Assembly (NCBI GenBank): GCA_964035795.1
Contig: OZ038323.1
Coordinates: 8,099,227-8,163,226 of the forward strand
DNA from: Pterobdella sp. o SKG-2022
Lineage: Eukaryota; Annelida; Clitellata; Hirudinida; Piscicolidae
Direction of reading: 5' to 3'
DNA: 64,000 nt
The position numbers and the translations under genes are program-made. This document shows positions 51,061-64,000 of the stretch, in pieces. Each line of letters starts with the position of its first letter. The first letter of the stretch is position 1. Under the pieces are notes generated by a model, which saw only the letters and a program-made list of their open reading frames with translations, ran no database searches and had not been told where the DNA came from.

Positions 51061-51646
51061 TGTGATGGTGCTTTTAAAGTGTATGAGGGTTGTCTGTGTG
51101 TGGGCTTAAAGTGTTGCTTTTGGGGTTTTCGAGTTTGCAAAATTCATGTTTCATTTGGTTAAGTTTATTTTCGTAAAAATACATTTTTTTTTTTCAATTA
51201 AAGTTTTCTTGATTTTTACAAAAAAAAAATTAAGTATGTTCAGACGATATTTATCCTTAAAATATAAAATTGTCTAAATCTTAAAAAAACAGCAAATGGT
51301 AGCGATATGGGATTGATGTAAGAGTAATACAAAAGCTAAGAAAGTATATAGAAAAGAGTGGTGATTAGAAGGCAAACCAACAGGGGGGAGGACAGCCTCA
51401 TTGACCTCGGTGCTCCGAGCTGTAGGATGTTATTGCATTTATATGGTAAGGCAATTTGATATCTATTAAAAACGCTTTAGTTTAAATTTAAAAATTGCTT
51501 CACTCTATCATCAAAAATAAATTAACTGACAAGTGTTATTCAAAACTTAGGTTCAACTCCATTACCTTAAGTTATTTAATATATAAAAATAAACTACATA
51601 AGTCATACCATTAACAGATAATACTCCAAATAAAATAAAGATTATA
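51061..51646. other. Convergent intergenic region, NAA50 / Ly6 gene
   Basis: Both neighbours end here, so it should hold two 3' UTRs. No other gene is seen. An ATTAAA hexamer at 51197-51202 is a candidate poly(A) signal for NAA50. Confidence 0.5.
51197..51202 (+). terminator. Candidate polyadenylation signal ATTAAA of NAA50
   Basis: ATTAAA about 137 bases after the NAA50 stop, following a T-rich run. A common variant signal, but weak evidence in AT-rich DNA. Confidence 0.35.
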
Positions 51647-52901
51647 TCATAAAATATCACTGACCACGACGTAGTAGTTACACAAATCCCCTTGACAACA
51701 TTCGTGGCATTGCCAATCTAGATACCAGTCTCTCACGCATAATGGTTTTACTTCGCGTTGTTTTTCTAAGCATTTATCTATTGTGGAGCAGTCTTTTGTC
51801 AAGTAGTGGATTCTGTTGCCACGTGGGGTCCAGTATGGAGGGACTGATGGGTTTGGGTGTTGAAGTTTTAGAAAGGAAATTAACGACTATAAATAATGAT
51901 AATGTTTAAATGTAATATACGCATCAGAGTTATATCTTTTAATATCAAAATTGTTAACTAATCGATAAATATATAAAATAAAAATCGATAACTTCAATTA
52001 CAGTCTTCTCAAACTTAAACCCCAAAGTAATCTTGAGAATTTTTAAACATACTTCTCCAGATGACGCTGGAATAGCATACATTTTGGTCTTGTTCACACT
52101 GTTTTGATGTCTTTATACATTTGTCCTTGTTACCATCTTGATCCTTGCAAGAGTAGCATTCTAATCCGCTCACTATGTGATTGGTTATTCGAAGTTTACC
52201 ATGTATTTTTATCTGCTGAATTAATTAACATTATGAAGTGGAGTTATAAATGATTATAATTGTAGAAGAGAACACTTTGGTTTATAATTCTCAACGAAAT
52301 TGTTGGAATGTGTTTATATTTGAAATCAGCATCAGGTTATGCTTGTAGTAAAAGCTTTGCTAAACTTAAAATGAACAACAAAAAGGTTTTTATTTGAAAA
52401 AATTATAATAGCTTGGATGTATAACAAAATGAACTGTTTTTTAGGAAGTAATATTGCATTAAGAGTAAATTATTATGTATTAATTTAGTATATAGAATGT
52501 TTCAAAAGTTTATTAGTTCAATCACAAAAAAATTGTTGTTAGATCGATACATGAAACTGTTTAAACTAGTAGGTTTTAAGTTTTAATTTACCTAGTTAGT
52601 GTTTTTATAAATTAAGCCAAATGCTGTTTTTAAAATAGTTTAATCAGGCATTACTTAGAACAAATTGAAAATTGTGAAAGGTTTTTTGTAGTTATAAACT
52701 CGAAAAGTAGAACATCTATTAAATGTGAGGCCGAATAAATTTTGGAAATTATCCAATTTTTGATCTAAAATATATAATAAACATGATGTTTGCTATGAAA
52801 TAAAAAATTTATTTAAGAATCTGTATGTAAAATCAATAGTTACCAGTAGATAGGGAAAGGAGGATTGTTAAGTAGACAAAAGAAACTTTAAGCATATCCA
52901 T
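51647..52901 (-). CDS. Secreted Ly6/uPAR three-finger protein
   Basis: Three coding exons on the minus strand: 52901-52844, 52172-52053, 51843-51647; 375 nt, 124 aa, phases 1 and 1. Exon 1 codes for a signal peptide starting MDMLKVSFVYLTILLSLST. Mature protein starts near SGLECYSCKD, the typical Ly6 opening, and ends its domain with CHECCQGDLCNYY, the typical CC-x(4)-CN close. I count 12 cysteines, two more than the classical ten. There is no hydrophobic C-terminal tail, only VVVSDIL, so a GPI anchor is unlikely and the product is probably secreted. Ly6 proteins modulate receptors and channels or act in junctions and complement control, depending on lineage; this one cannot be assigned. The acceptor CATAG|TG was chosen since it is the only one that keeps frame. 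Confidence 0.85.
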
Positions 52902-55900
52902 AATGGCGACGATTTTAATTTTTTTTGTTTATTTTTGTATCAAAATGAAAACCTAAAATTTTTAAAAAACAATTTGCAAATAAGCTATGTTTAAAATCAC
53001 ATAAACATTTTAACTTTTGTATCGTTACCTGTTGATTACTACCTGACAAGTGATGTGCTAACCATCCAAATAATTTTACTAATACATTTTCAAATTTACT
53101 TCAAGTCATTTCTAAAAATGTTTTTATTACTCATAAAAATCAATTAGTATTGTAATTGTGAACTTTTACAGTGTGGAAATTGTTTAGACTCGAGTGGTTT
53201 TATTGGGATCAAAGAGAGATTAATAAAACTCGAATTAAGGGACAATGGCATAGGAAAAAGCAATGAAACTTCATGTTTGCATTAAATCCTACATTATTAT
53301 ACACTATAAAACCAAAAAAGTCAAAATCCATTATAAAAATCCAAACCTTGAATATTTGATCGCAGCTCCCATGACTCAACATCTGAAAATTTTATTTTAA
53401 TCTAGAAAAATAATTTACTCAAGCTTCTTCGAGTTTTATAACTAACTTGAAGCGTAAGCATCAACATTAAACTCTCTAATGGCCGTGTCTTTTTACGATA
53501 AGCACAAGAGATACTTTAGTACATAGGTATATTACTCATAAAGGCTCTCAGGTTTTCAAACTTTTTTATGATTGATGCGCTAAGCAACATACAGTTGAAG
53601 TTGACTCAGTAAATACACTAATAATTAAATAAGTATATGATAGATTTTTTCAGTATTCATTAATTAAATAATTTATCTATTAATGAAAAATGTAATCTAG
53701 TTAAGGTGAAACATTGGAAAGAAAAAATATTTCTCGCATAATAATTACAGCCACTTTATCAAAATGTCTTCGTGATTCGAAGCATAAATACTTTAGCAGC
53801 TTATAACTCTTGCACCATAACATGAAAACTTCATCACTAGATAAAATCCATCCACACTTCCACCATAACACCTCACATAACAAAATAACGAATAAGGAAG
53901 CTCCGTATTTAATTAAAAACACAATTACCTGCACAGTACAAAAAGCAGTTAATCAAAACGATAATATCACAATCAATTACTTTTTGATGATGGATGTGAA
54001 GGTATTGGTGTTTCTGCCTCAATATAGCTCGCCACAATGTTAGAGTAACTACAATTAACTGCTGAAAGTTATTGAATAAGTTTTTGCTGTGTGATTTTTG
54101 TGTTATTGTTTTTTAATTTTATAAAATTCAATTTTAATTAAATGTTTTTTTGTTATAGCTTATTTTAAGATAAGAGTATTTCTTAGTATTTTAACTACTC
54201 CAACGCCTCTGCAGCAAAGCTTGTTTGTAAACTGTGCGCTAGAGAAATGCATTCATGATACTAATAATGGTAACGATACAGTAAATCGTTCATATAAAAC
54301 GTTATATGCTTTCATTTGAATTTCATTTTCTATGAAGATGATTTCCATTTCAGCCATCATGCCCTGATATCACCACAACTTGAAAATGATAAGCAAAATT
54401 TTTCTTTGGCAATTGATTTTTAAAGCAAATAGCCTCATTCTAAAAAATCATTTTCTTACGAGGTTGCATTTCAAATACATGGAAAAGCATGCTTTTGTAT
54501 GTTATCACGATTCTTATCTTTTTATATAAAAATAATATCATTAATATAAGAATAAAATAAAAAATTAACAAAAAAATTCAAGAATAAATTTATTTATCAA
54601 TAAATAATAAAAATGATAATTTTTTTATGATATAAAAGACCAAAATTTACTGTCATGAAGCAAACTAGTGTGAAAGCTGAGAAAATTTCACGAGTATTCT
54701 ATTTTTTTATTGTACACTGGAAAACTGAATATTTATTAAAAGCATCACAAGCGAGGAAAAGCTGCTGAAGAGAAAAAAAGAAGGAAAGTTGTGAAAGGGT
54801 GGTGTATAGATACAGGAGAAATGAAAAGCTAAATATGAGTGCTGTTTAAATATCTAAGCCAAAACAATGGTAAGAAGTTGGAAATATTAAATAAAATTTA
54901 ATTTTTGCAAACTGGAGTGGAAGATGATGGTAAAAACCAAATTTCTATAAAAAAACCATAAAACAACAAATAATATAAAAAATATATATAAAAACAAACA
55001 TTTTTAAAATAATAATATTTGAAAAAAAAAATAAAACTAATTGAAATAGTGAAACTAAGGTTAGAGAAGTTAGGCATAGGAACCAGTGTCCCACGTGAAA
55101 GGATATCAATTTAGATAATGTAAATGTTTAATGAAAAAATATCTAACTATGCTTTTAAATCTTTATTTTTAAAGTAGATAAACATAGAAAAACAAACATC
55201 TCGAAGGAAATTGCTTCAATAAAAGCTCCATTGATGCACAAAACTTAAACGCACATAGTAGAGGGTCGATAAAAAAGGAAACCTGCCGTAAAGACACGTA
55301 GGGCCTTATAAGCTTTCATGATATTTAGCTTTGGTGCTGAATGGAGGTAGGAGGATGATGAATGTATACAAAATTATACGACATTAAATATTGAAAAGCC
55401 TCTAGGATAAAAGTTCAATGACAGAGTGGTTAAAAATAGAATTAGGTATTAGTAATTGAATAATTTTCTAATTAAAGAATAATTTCAGTGAATTTATTCA
55501 TTATAGTGTAAGAATTTATAACTCTAATTAAATACAGTTTAATATCTATTCATAATTTGATGGTATACTTCAAATAATTGATTGTAAAAAAATTAAATAC
55601 AATGTGACAATTCGATAATTAAATATAGTAAAACCAATAAAACAACAAGGGATAAAAACAAAAAAATTATCCATCAAATATCAACTCAAAATATTCTCAG
55701 TTAAATAGAAAACATTACGAAACTTGGAGAAAAACAAGAAAGTAGGAAAGACATATAAAGGTGCTTTATTGCATTTGGCACAAAACGATCGACATTTCAT
55801 AGGCTTTCTTCTTGAGGAACGTTTTGACTATCAATAAAAAACCTCCTTTCGATAAGATTCACCTAGAGTTTTTTTAAATGAATTTTTTACTTTTTAGTAG

Positions 55901-58900
55901 TTTTTAATGCATTTATTCATTTTTTTTGTTAAATTTTTATTTTTTTTTAATAAACTTCATAAATTTTTATTGTTTCAATAAGTTTTTCTGCAGGAGATTT
56001 ATAGAGCACTTTGATGGTTTGTAGAAACACTGAGATGGATGTCATGAAAACAAAATAATTGAGTTTATTTGTTCAAAAGATTTAAGAAAATAGACCAGAA
56101 ACTCAACTAGCCAAAAAAAAAATAATTGGAATTGAAAAAAGTTTGAGTGATAGCTTAAAAACCATGACAAAAGCTTTTCTAATAAAAAAAATGTAAAATA
56201 CACTTTAATAAATAAAATAAGAACACTTGGACAAATGAAAAAAAAAACCTTCAATAAATGGCAGATAAAAAGAATTCATTAAATGGAACCCTTTCAAAAA
56301 TGGCATATAAGAACACTCCAGTTTGCACTTGGTTTTCCACTCAGTTGTCTTGATTCCATTCGACTTTAATGCTTTTCTGATGCAACGCTTTTTTTCGTTT
56401 TTAATCTTTTAATCTCTTTTTCATCTATTTTTTTGCTTAATTTAATTTAATTTTTGTTTTAAATTTCTGTTTTTTGATCTTTCAAAGCTGGGATTCCTAA
56501 AATTAAAAGCTGTCAGACTTTGCCTAAAAAAATTTAAGTTTTATTTTAAAATAAATTCCTTTTAAATATAACCAGCTTTGAAAATTTTTATCAAATCAAC
56601 CATTTATCATAACAGTTGACATAAACTACTTCAATTGTTGAAATGCCCCTTTAAAGTTAAAGTTTTCCACTTTACATTACTGGGTAATCATGGAAAAACA
56701 AGGTGTGTTGATTAGAAAACATCCAAAAATTACTCCAGTGAATTAGTCACACAATTTCTTCAAATTGGTTGTTTTCTAGGTAGATATCGTTCGATGAGTG
56801 AGATTTTATCATATAGGAAATTGCGCAAAGAGGTTGATTGGAAGATAAAAAGATGCGTTTTATGTTGATTTTTTTAATATAACTCTCTTCTCGTTGTTTT
56901 TAGCTTTCTTGGTTTTGAATTAATATATTTTGAATCGAAATATTTTTCATTTAATCCTTAATAACTTTTATTTTTCAAATCTCGAAAATTTCATTATTTT
57001 TATTCTCTGCGTTGCATTACACTTTTTCAAAAGTTTCTTTTTCAACATTATTTCAAACATTATTGCTTTTTATTATAAATACTTTAATTCTTTTTTTTTC
57101 TTATTTTCAGTAATTATCGTTGTAATTATTCTTACAGTTTTCATGATCACGTATCACTTTTTCAGCTTTTCATTATCTGCCGTTCCGCTCCGCTCGACCA
57201 GAGAATAAAAAAATTACTATTTTAAACAAAAAATAATAAAATTATTTAATATAGTAATTATTATTATTTCTAATAGTAAAATTTTAAAAATAATAAAAGA
57301 AAATTTATTTAAAAGACAATATTATACACTTGACAGGAACATTCATTAGTAGCTAAAGTAACGGTGAAATTCAGTGGTACATTGCTCATCATTATTACAT
57401 TACATCATGAAAAATAAATAGAAAAAATGAGATTAATTAAACCCGTCTGCACTAGCCATCCGAGAGGGGAATCTTGATTGACAGCTAAATGACAAAAGCA
57501 CTAAGGCTAAATATGCTTGATAGAACATTCGGACATAATGCTTTTGATGGCTATAAATTCAAAATAGCTTTAAATAGCTTTGGGCCATAAATTTTAACCG
57601 TCAAATTCTTGAATGTTTTGCTCCATTTGTTTTGTTGGTGAGGTTTTGTGTGCTTCTGTTTTTTGAAATTGTTTTTTTTTCCAATTTTATGCTTCAGTTG
57701 TGTTTTCTCAAAGCCATTTTGAGTTTTTGCGATTTTAATACAGAGAATGAATGTCTATCTTGATTTTATTTTGTTTGAATTTTGGAATTATTTTTTAATT
57801 ATCTTTTTTATCTTGTGTTTTTTGCAACGTAAATATTAAAGCGTGTGATGTATTTGTTATGGTTATTGACTACGTGAGTTTATAGATGGACGGCATTGGA
57901 GATCTGTATCGGATAAAGAATCAAAAAGAAACTGCAAAATTGTATGAATTTAAAGTAAATAAAAATTTTATAGTAGAAAAAATATAAAAATTATAATATG
58001 AAACTTTTTAAAAAATTAAGTACGAAAAAACGGTCTTAGAAGCGATTTTTTTAAAATCCTTCTTCAAAAAAATTATCAAAGACTACAAAAGATTAAAATG
58101 ATTTACTGGGTTAATTTAAATACATTCTCTCAATTTTTTTCAACAAAACACTCAAAGCATTTGTTTTTCATGACTAGATACAGCTGCTGCAAAAAGAATT
58201 TTTGAATTTTTTGCACTCGAAATGTCAGAAAGCAATTTGTGAATTCAATTTTATTGGTTTTCATTTTGAAAACATTCAATTCTTTTGTAAAAAATTTACG
58301 ATATTGCTTTTTTTTAATTGTTTTAACCTTTTGAATCGTCTTTTAACTTTTTTAATTATAAAAATTTTTTGTTCAGTGATTGATTAAAGAATTCAAACAA
58401 GAATTTGAGCATCCAAAATTAATAATTTCATTTTCGTTATTATCATTTTTTAATGTTATTATCAAGATTCATCACAAAGTTTCCAAATGAATATATCATA
58501 TTTCTCCTTGACCTTCAAAACAAAAGCGGAAAAATGGAAATCGTTTGTTTAAAAGCTTACACAGAAAATATTGTTTTCATCAGCAGAGCATGTTTTGAAA
58601 GACCTCTGAATGTTATGCAAGAAAGTTGCCCAAACAGGTTTTGAAATTAATTTATTCAGTTCCGCATAAAACCACTGAAGAATTTGTTTGTGAAGTTGCA
58701 TTAAAATTAAATTATTTGTTTCTATTCTTTTTTTTACATTTGAAAAATTTTTTGAGAAATTAATTCTAAACGTTCATTTATTTTGTTTAAGGGTTATTTT
58801 TGATTAATTTAAACTGTTCAATATTATTTCTTAATCCTTTCAAATTGTTGATATTTGGTATTCATTTGAACTGTTTGAATTTGCTTTCAATCATTTAAAT

Positions 58901-61900
58901 TGCTTAATACAATTTTTTAACATTGGGCTTTGATATAAAAACCTCATGGAGAGACGGAGCAAATGAGCTTGCGAAAGTTTAATTTGTTTTGGCACGTGCC
59001 TGAATTTAAAGTGTTTTCCTTGTCATTCAAATTTTCTTTCAAAAAACTAGTTTTTAGAATTTTTTTTGAATTTATTGAATTGCATTATCATCCACCATAA
59101 CACCTAAAAAACCAGCGCCTACTTCACATCATTTGTCATGTTTTAGAAGCCAAATGCAAGCTTAACTATCACGCCGCATTAGCATTATGTTAATATTTGA
59201 ACATACATCAAGCTAATTTGAACATTATATTTAGAAAAATCACTTTTAAAATATCTATTTGTTATGAAAAAAACAAATAATGTCTAAAAATATAAGAAAT
59301 ATAATTTGAATTTTATACGAAAAAAATAGTGAAAAGGTTGTCGATATTAATATTAATGGTGACATTCCCGTGAAAAATTGAGGGTAGTGCGGCTATAATA
59401 CTGAAGTTTCACTTTAAAAAAATTTTGTTGGTTTTATGTTTTTATCATTTTATTTGATATAAAAATATCTTCAAAATTTTTTATTTTGTTTCTAATTTTA
59501 TTTTTAGGCTTATTTCTCATTTTTATTCGGAAATTCCCTCTAAGCCACCCTGGAGATGACCCATGCATTGAAAAATCTGTCGACATTAAACTTAATTAAC
59601 TCACCACTATCACCAAAAACCACCATTAACACGCATCCGTTAGGTAGTTGTTTATCTTCATTTTAATTACCTGTATTTTCTAAAACTTTGAATGTTCTCT
59701 ATTTTAAAATTCATACTTCATATTTATCTTTTTTTCAGTTCAAATTCAACTCAATTCATTTTTTATCATGGTTTAGATTAGTTTGATTTAAATTATGGCT
59801 GTTATTATAAGAGAATATTTTATATAATTAGGTTGGAGTTATGCTTTAAAAAGCACCATTATGCTGGAATGGACATGATAATGCGAAATTTTTTGAGATC
59901 ATTAAAAGAATGGAAGTCAGGATCATAAACTCAATAAACGCCACAGGGCCAAATAAATGACGTAAAAAATTTGTATATCAGTAATCACAACTCCAAACCT
60001 TCGATTGAAAAAAATTCTTATGATTTATGTTGTAATTCTTGCAAATCTTCAAAAGTCGCAAAGAAGCTTATTTAAAACTGAAATAAGAACATTCCAGAAT
60101 AAACACGCAATCTTACCCAAATGATTTAAACGCATCCACACGCCCATCACTGTTTTCGCAGACGATTTATGGCCGCCATTTTACTTCTTGTTACGGAATC
60201 TCGACTATTCGATGAAAATTTTTGATTGGAGATCACCGAATGACGTTGCAGGACTTTTTTTTTAATTTTTTATAAAAACTTAATTTTTTTAAAAGTAATC
60301 ATTTTTATAAATATATAAAAACTAAAAAAATTCAATGGTCTGAATTACTTTTGACTAAATCAATCATCTATTTTTTCATTCTTTCTTTTTTAAGTTTCAA
60401 TACAATATACACTAACTTATAAAATATTCAATTCTATTTTAATCAAAATACAAAATATTACACCTAAAAGATGCATTAAAAAAGTCGTAATAAAAATTCT
60501 TGATGAAAAGATAAGCTGATGTGACATTAAAAAAGCAATAAGGGTTATGACGTCCTCTAGAAAGAGGGTCATTATAGTAGAGTGATAACAGTTTGACAAC
60601 TGTCTGTTTTTCCCCATATTATTGAACTAACAAACTTCACTTCCATTCTATTCCACTGTCTTGCTCTTTAATTTAATGAGGTATCTGAAGCAAATATACT
60701 GAGTTATATAGATGTAATGGCAAATAATAAATGCTACACAAAAACATAAAAGAGCATAAAAATTTAGTGCCTTATTTCATAATTGTATAGTAAATGTATT
60801 ATCATTATATTGTTCATAGCTTTTGATTGTATTCACAATGGACTAGATGCACATTTTTTACCTTTTGGCTATCTTCTACTTTTTAAACCCTAAAAAACGC
60901 AAGAAAAAGTGCCAATTGGTGTTTTTTAATTTGATTTCAATATTAATCGGAAAGTTATCTTTTACATAAATTAATATCTGTATTTTTTTAAGTAATTATG
61001 AGGGAATGAAATCTGCAAAAAATATGAAACAAACTATTAACAATAATCATGATGAATTAAACAGAAAATGCCAGGTAGACTGTAACCAATTGTAATTAGT
61101 ATATTTTATAGCAAGAGTATTAATTATACTTATTCTTTGAATAAATCTTAGTTTTAATTATATTAATTTGAATAAATATATAAAAAACTTCAAATAGAAA
61201 AAATAAATTTTATTATAAATGGTAATTGCGTGTGTTTATATGGAAAAAAGTTGATTTTTAATCGATACGCCATTTAAAATCCTCTTCTCTTCCAAAAGTC
61301 AAGTCTTAAATTACTTTTTTTTACCATATTTGAAGCTTCTATCCACTTTTAAATTTATACTTTTTTTTTGGCTAAAATTTACTTTATATGCAAAGTTGTT
61401 ATATCTTTGATCTAAAAACTTTTTTTTTCACTTTTCATCGATTTCTACATTTTTTTTAATCTTCTTCATAAGAACAACTACTTGGGGGATTTTGTGGTCT
61501 TACTATAAACAAATTAACAAAAATTTTATTTTGAATTTTAATTAATTTTTCAAGTTTTCTCGTTATTTATTCTCATCATTAGCTTATTCTGGCGGTACAA
61601 AATTAATCTAAAACGAAATTGCGTGATAAAAATTTTTACTGATTTTGATCTCTGAAAATCCAACTTCTCCAATCACTCAACCATATAAAAAAAAATACAT
61701 AAAATTATGAAATAATTCAATGATTTAACATATTTTTTTATAAAGCTAACAAATGCTTTAAAGCAAGGTTGATTATCTCATTGAAAGGATGCTAAATGGA
61801 TTGTGTTATCGATTTAAATTAATTTCACATTCTCCTTCATCAAGTGCTGAAGATATATTACATTATTTAAATTTTTTCAGTTTTCAAACAAAAAATAAAA

Positions 61901-62339
61901 ATTTTGTTTCCGTTAAATAACTTTTTCAGTTTTTATTTAGGTATAAATCACTACAAACATCCAGTAAATTTATTTGTAACATTACAAACTTCAAACGAAA
62001 CAACTCGAAGAAATTCTTTCCTCGAAGAAATTCTTTCCTCGAAAAAAATTCGCTTTCAGGTTAAAAATGATGGAATATATAAATATAATTCATGACACCA
62101 ATGTTGGAATACGATAATAAGAATGAATCAACAACACAACGGCGCTAACCTGCAACTAATTAGACTAATCTATAAGGATAGCATACTGCAAGAAATCATC
62201 ATGCAATTTATAGCGCAAAAATCATGAAAAAATGAAGTGAAATTCTGTAAATTGTATCTGTTTTTATACACATTTCCATTGTTAAAAATCAATGAGAAGT
62301 ATATTATTTCAAAGCCAATCTCAAACATGGCTTCAAATC
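52902..62339. other. Long AT-rich stretch without a supported gene
   Basis: About 9.4 kb in which I find no family match or multi-exon pattern. Short open frames at 53810-54043, 56930-57208, 58453-58644 and elsewhere lack splice context or complexity. It could be intergenic or an intron of an unseen gene. A 17-bp direct duplication (CCTCGAAGAAATTCTTT type) lies at about 62004-62044. Confidence 0.5.
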
Positions 62340-62966
62340 TCATTTGTAATCCTGATTCTCAACCGCTGATACTTCCCTGTACCTGATTTGCCAGCGATAT
62401 TTGAGCCCCTTGACTTTTTTGAAAACCTGTGTGACGTAACACGTGATGGCCACGCAGCCCACTCCACCAATCAGACACAAGAACGCTAACGAACCAATCA
62501 AGTAATGACTGCCGTAGAATCCAAAATGATTTTCCTCGCCATTCTTTTTGGAGTTCCTTTCTGCCTTGCTTGTATTGTCATTCGATACTTTTTTCTCTTC
62601 GTTGTAATAATTCACTCCTACAACTTCATAAGAACTCAATTTTTCTTCATCTCCCACAAAACCGTCATTCTTTTTATAATCCATTCTACCACTTTCTCTA
62701 CCTTCACCCACACCACCACCGTTCACGTAGCCAGAATAAATGTATGAACACTGAGAAATTTTGGCTTCAACTTCTTGGTCAAAAATGGGAACTCCATACA
62801 AATCAGGTGGGAAGTCGCAGAGGTAAGTGGTGAGTTGTCGATGGCTAGACAAGACAGCTGCATGCGTGGTGTTGGTCCAGGCGAGGAATGCCTTCAAATC
62901 ACAGGTGCATTCGTATGGGTTTCCACTAGCATCTATCTCTTCCAGGTACTCCAAGCTTGACAATGC
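62340..62966 (-). CDS. Last exon of LRR transmembrane receptor, 5' part not found
   Basis: Exon opens after TTCCAG at 62967 and codes for 208 residues to a TGA at 62340. It begins with the end of a leucine-rich repeat (SSLEYLEEIDASGNP), then an LRR C-terminal cap with the YECTCDLKAFLAW form and Cys residues spaced as C-x-C...C...C. A Gly/Glu/Lys/Asn-rich linker of about 75 residues follows, then one membrane helix (YLIGSLAFLCLIGGVGCVAI) and a cytoplasmic tail of only about 30 residues ending VENQDYK. The juxtamembrane KGLKYRWQIRYR resembles the basic segment that precedes TIR in Toll receptors, but no TIR domain follows. It is therefore either a TIR-less Toll-like protein or another LRR cell-surface protein. 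Upstream LRR exons must lie to the right, probably beyond the window. Confidence 0.85.
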   Translation of the reverse strand, partial: ALSSLEYLEEIDASGNPYECTCDLKAFLAWTNTTHAAVLSSHRQLTTYLCDFPPDLYGVPIFDQEVEAKISQCSYIYSGYVNGGGVGEGRESGRMDYKKNDGFVGDEEKLSSYEVVGVNYYNEEKKVSNDNTSKAERNSKKNGEENHFGFYGSHYLIGSLAFLCLIGGVGCVAITCYVTQVFKKVKGLKYRWQIRYREVSAVENQDYK

Positions 62967-64000
62967 CTGGAATTTTATTTTTAAAATTTATAATTTAAAT
63001 AAGAATCGTAGTGGTATGGTGATGTAAGTAGTGTGACGATGTAATGGCGTGATGTGGTGTAGGGTGAGAACGATGGTAATGGTAGTGATGGAAATGGGGG
63101 TGGTATGGTGATATGATTTACTTTGTAATTGTGATGTGATGATGTTTTGGAGAGGGTTTGATGGTGGAAGTAGTAGTTTGGAGGGGACAGTGATGATGGT
63201 AATGTATTTAACCGTGTATGAAATGGCTTTGCGTTTGCACTGAATGATTCATTGCTTTCGAGTAGTAATTTTCATGGTTTTAATAATTTTTATGTCTTTT
63301 GTTAGTAATAATTTAAAATATATCTTTTCACATTTTCTTTATATTGAATAGTCTGAATTTAGAACGAAACTTTCCGATAAGATTTGAACAATCTCGAATA
63401 TTGGTTAGATTTATAAGATGAATGGAGAATCGGAATACGGAGATAAGTTGCATAAAGTCAATGATCTTCTGCCCTTGTTACTGTATTTAATTTACTCCTT
63501 ATAAATGCTATTTTTTAGGCGGTTGCTCTCAGAGTGGTTTATTGTTGCTTGTTCTTTATGATTTTTTAATCAAAAAGTAATTTTTTGTTTAATTAGAAGT
63601 TTTTTATCTTTTTTTTTAATTAAATAAAACAATATTTCTTTTGCTTCAATTTTAAAAATTCATTTTAACTTTGGAACACAATTACAACGGTAAAAAAACT
63701 CAAAAAATTATTTGTTAAAAATATGGTACGATAAAAAACTCTAAATGCTCAGTTATTTGCTTTTTCCACCATCAAACGCCAATCACTTTGGATGAAACAC
63801 GTTTCTGACAGATTCACAATATCCAATCTCTTTGTACCTCACTTTTAGCATTCGTTTTACGCAGATTATATGTAAGTTCAACCACAGATGTGATTTATTG
63901 TATGAATAGAATACTCATTATCAAGAGGTTTATATTAAGGAAGAAAATGGGGTTTTATTTACTTGGTAATGCATCTTACGCAAAAGCTTTTTGTTTTATT
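62967..64000. other. Presumed intron of the LRR receptor gene
   Basis: No LRR-coding exon was recognised on the minus strand here. GATGGTG-type purine/GT-rich sequence runs from about 63005 to 63200; the rest is AT-rich. Confidence 0.45.

Noticed and set aside
53701..54043. Two overlapping frames on opposite strands
   Set aside because: Neither shows domains or splice signals; overlapping antisense frames of similar length suggest chance.
58453..58644. 63-codon frame
   Set aside because: No similarity recognised and no supporting context.
62505..63027. Plus-strand frames over the LRR exon
   Set aside because: Antisense shadows of the minus-strand LRR receptor exon.

Overview
This is a window of nuclear DNA from an animal, very probably an invertebrate bilaterian. 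It is strongly AT-rich, has long simple repeats, and its genes are split by many spliceosomal introns. Gene content fits a ciliated or flagellated animal: a sperm/cilia axoneme protein, a rhodopsin-like GPCR, a Ly6/three-finger secreted protein, a leucine-rich-repeat receptor end and a protein with EB/EGF-like cysteine modules. I cannot fix the phylum. A run of exactly 200 N (42647-42846) is an assembly gap.

Layout. 1-6.9 kb: no gene seen; long (TG)n and GAT/CA/CTA repeats. 6.9-9.9 kb, minus strand: complete sideroflexin gene (SFXN2-like, 10 coding exons, about 334 aa). 10.5-15.4 kb, minus strand: complete ALG9 mannosyltransferase gene (16 coding exons, 562 aa, one GC-AG intron). 16.0-16.8 kb, plus strand: single-exon divergent GPCR, divergently oriented from ALG9. 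16.8-22.7 kb: no supported gene; a 450-bp (TAGA)n array. 22.7-40.2 kb, plus strand: a large, widely spaced gene rebuilt here from seven exons with compatible phases, encoding a Ser-rich and basic first exon (less certain) followed by EB-like cysteine modules, one of them split by a long acidic, low-complexity insert. 40.2-44.3 kb: no gene; gap and a 438-bp (TAGG)n array. 44.3-49.1 kb, plus strand: CFAP251/WDR66 (two coding exons, 1562 aa) with a huge Glu-rich N-terminus. 49.5-51.1 kb, plus strand: NAA50 N-acetyltransferase (five exons, 162 aa). 51.6-52.9 kb, minus strand: three-exon Ly6-like secreted protein. 52.9-62.3 kb: no supported gene. 62.3-63.0 kb, minus strand: last exon of an LRR transmembrane receptor whose 5' part was not found.

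Exon models for SFXN2, ALG9, NAA50, CFAP251 and the Ly6 gene close in frame at every junction that I could count and match the remembered family sequence pattern along their length. They were built by eye; junctions may be off by a base. The genes do not form one pathway. ALG9 (ER N-glycan assembly) and SFXN2 (mitochondrial carrier) are tandem, as are CFAP251 and NAA50.

The points most worth a second look are the inserted EB module, the high share of 5' splice sites with a pyrimidine at +3 (about 15 of 37 introns), the GC-AG intron, the F27L change in NAA50, the receptor tail without a TIR domain, and the GPCR without DRY or NPxxY motifs. I saw no clear undescribed 'system', no CRISPR, no rRNA or tRNA that I could support, and no transposon protein.
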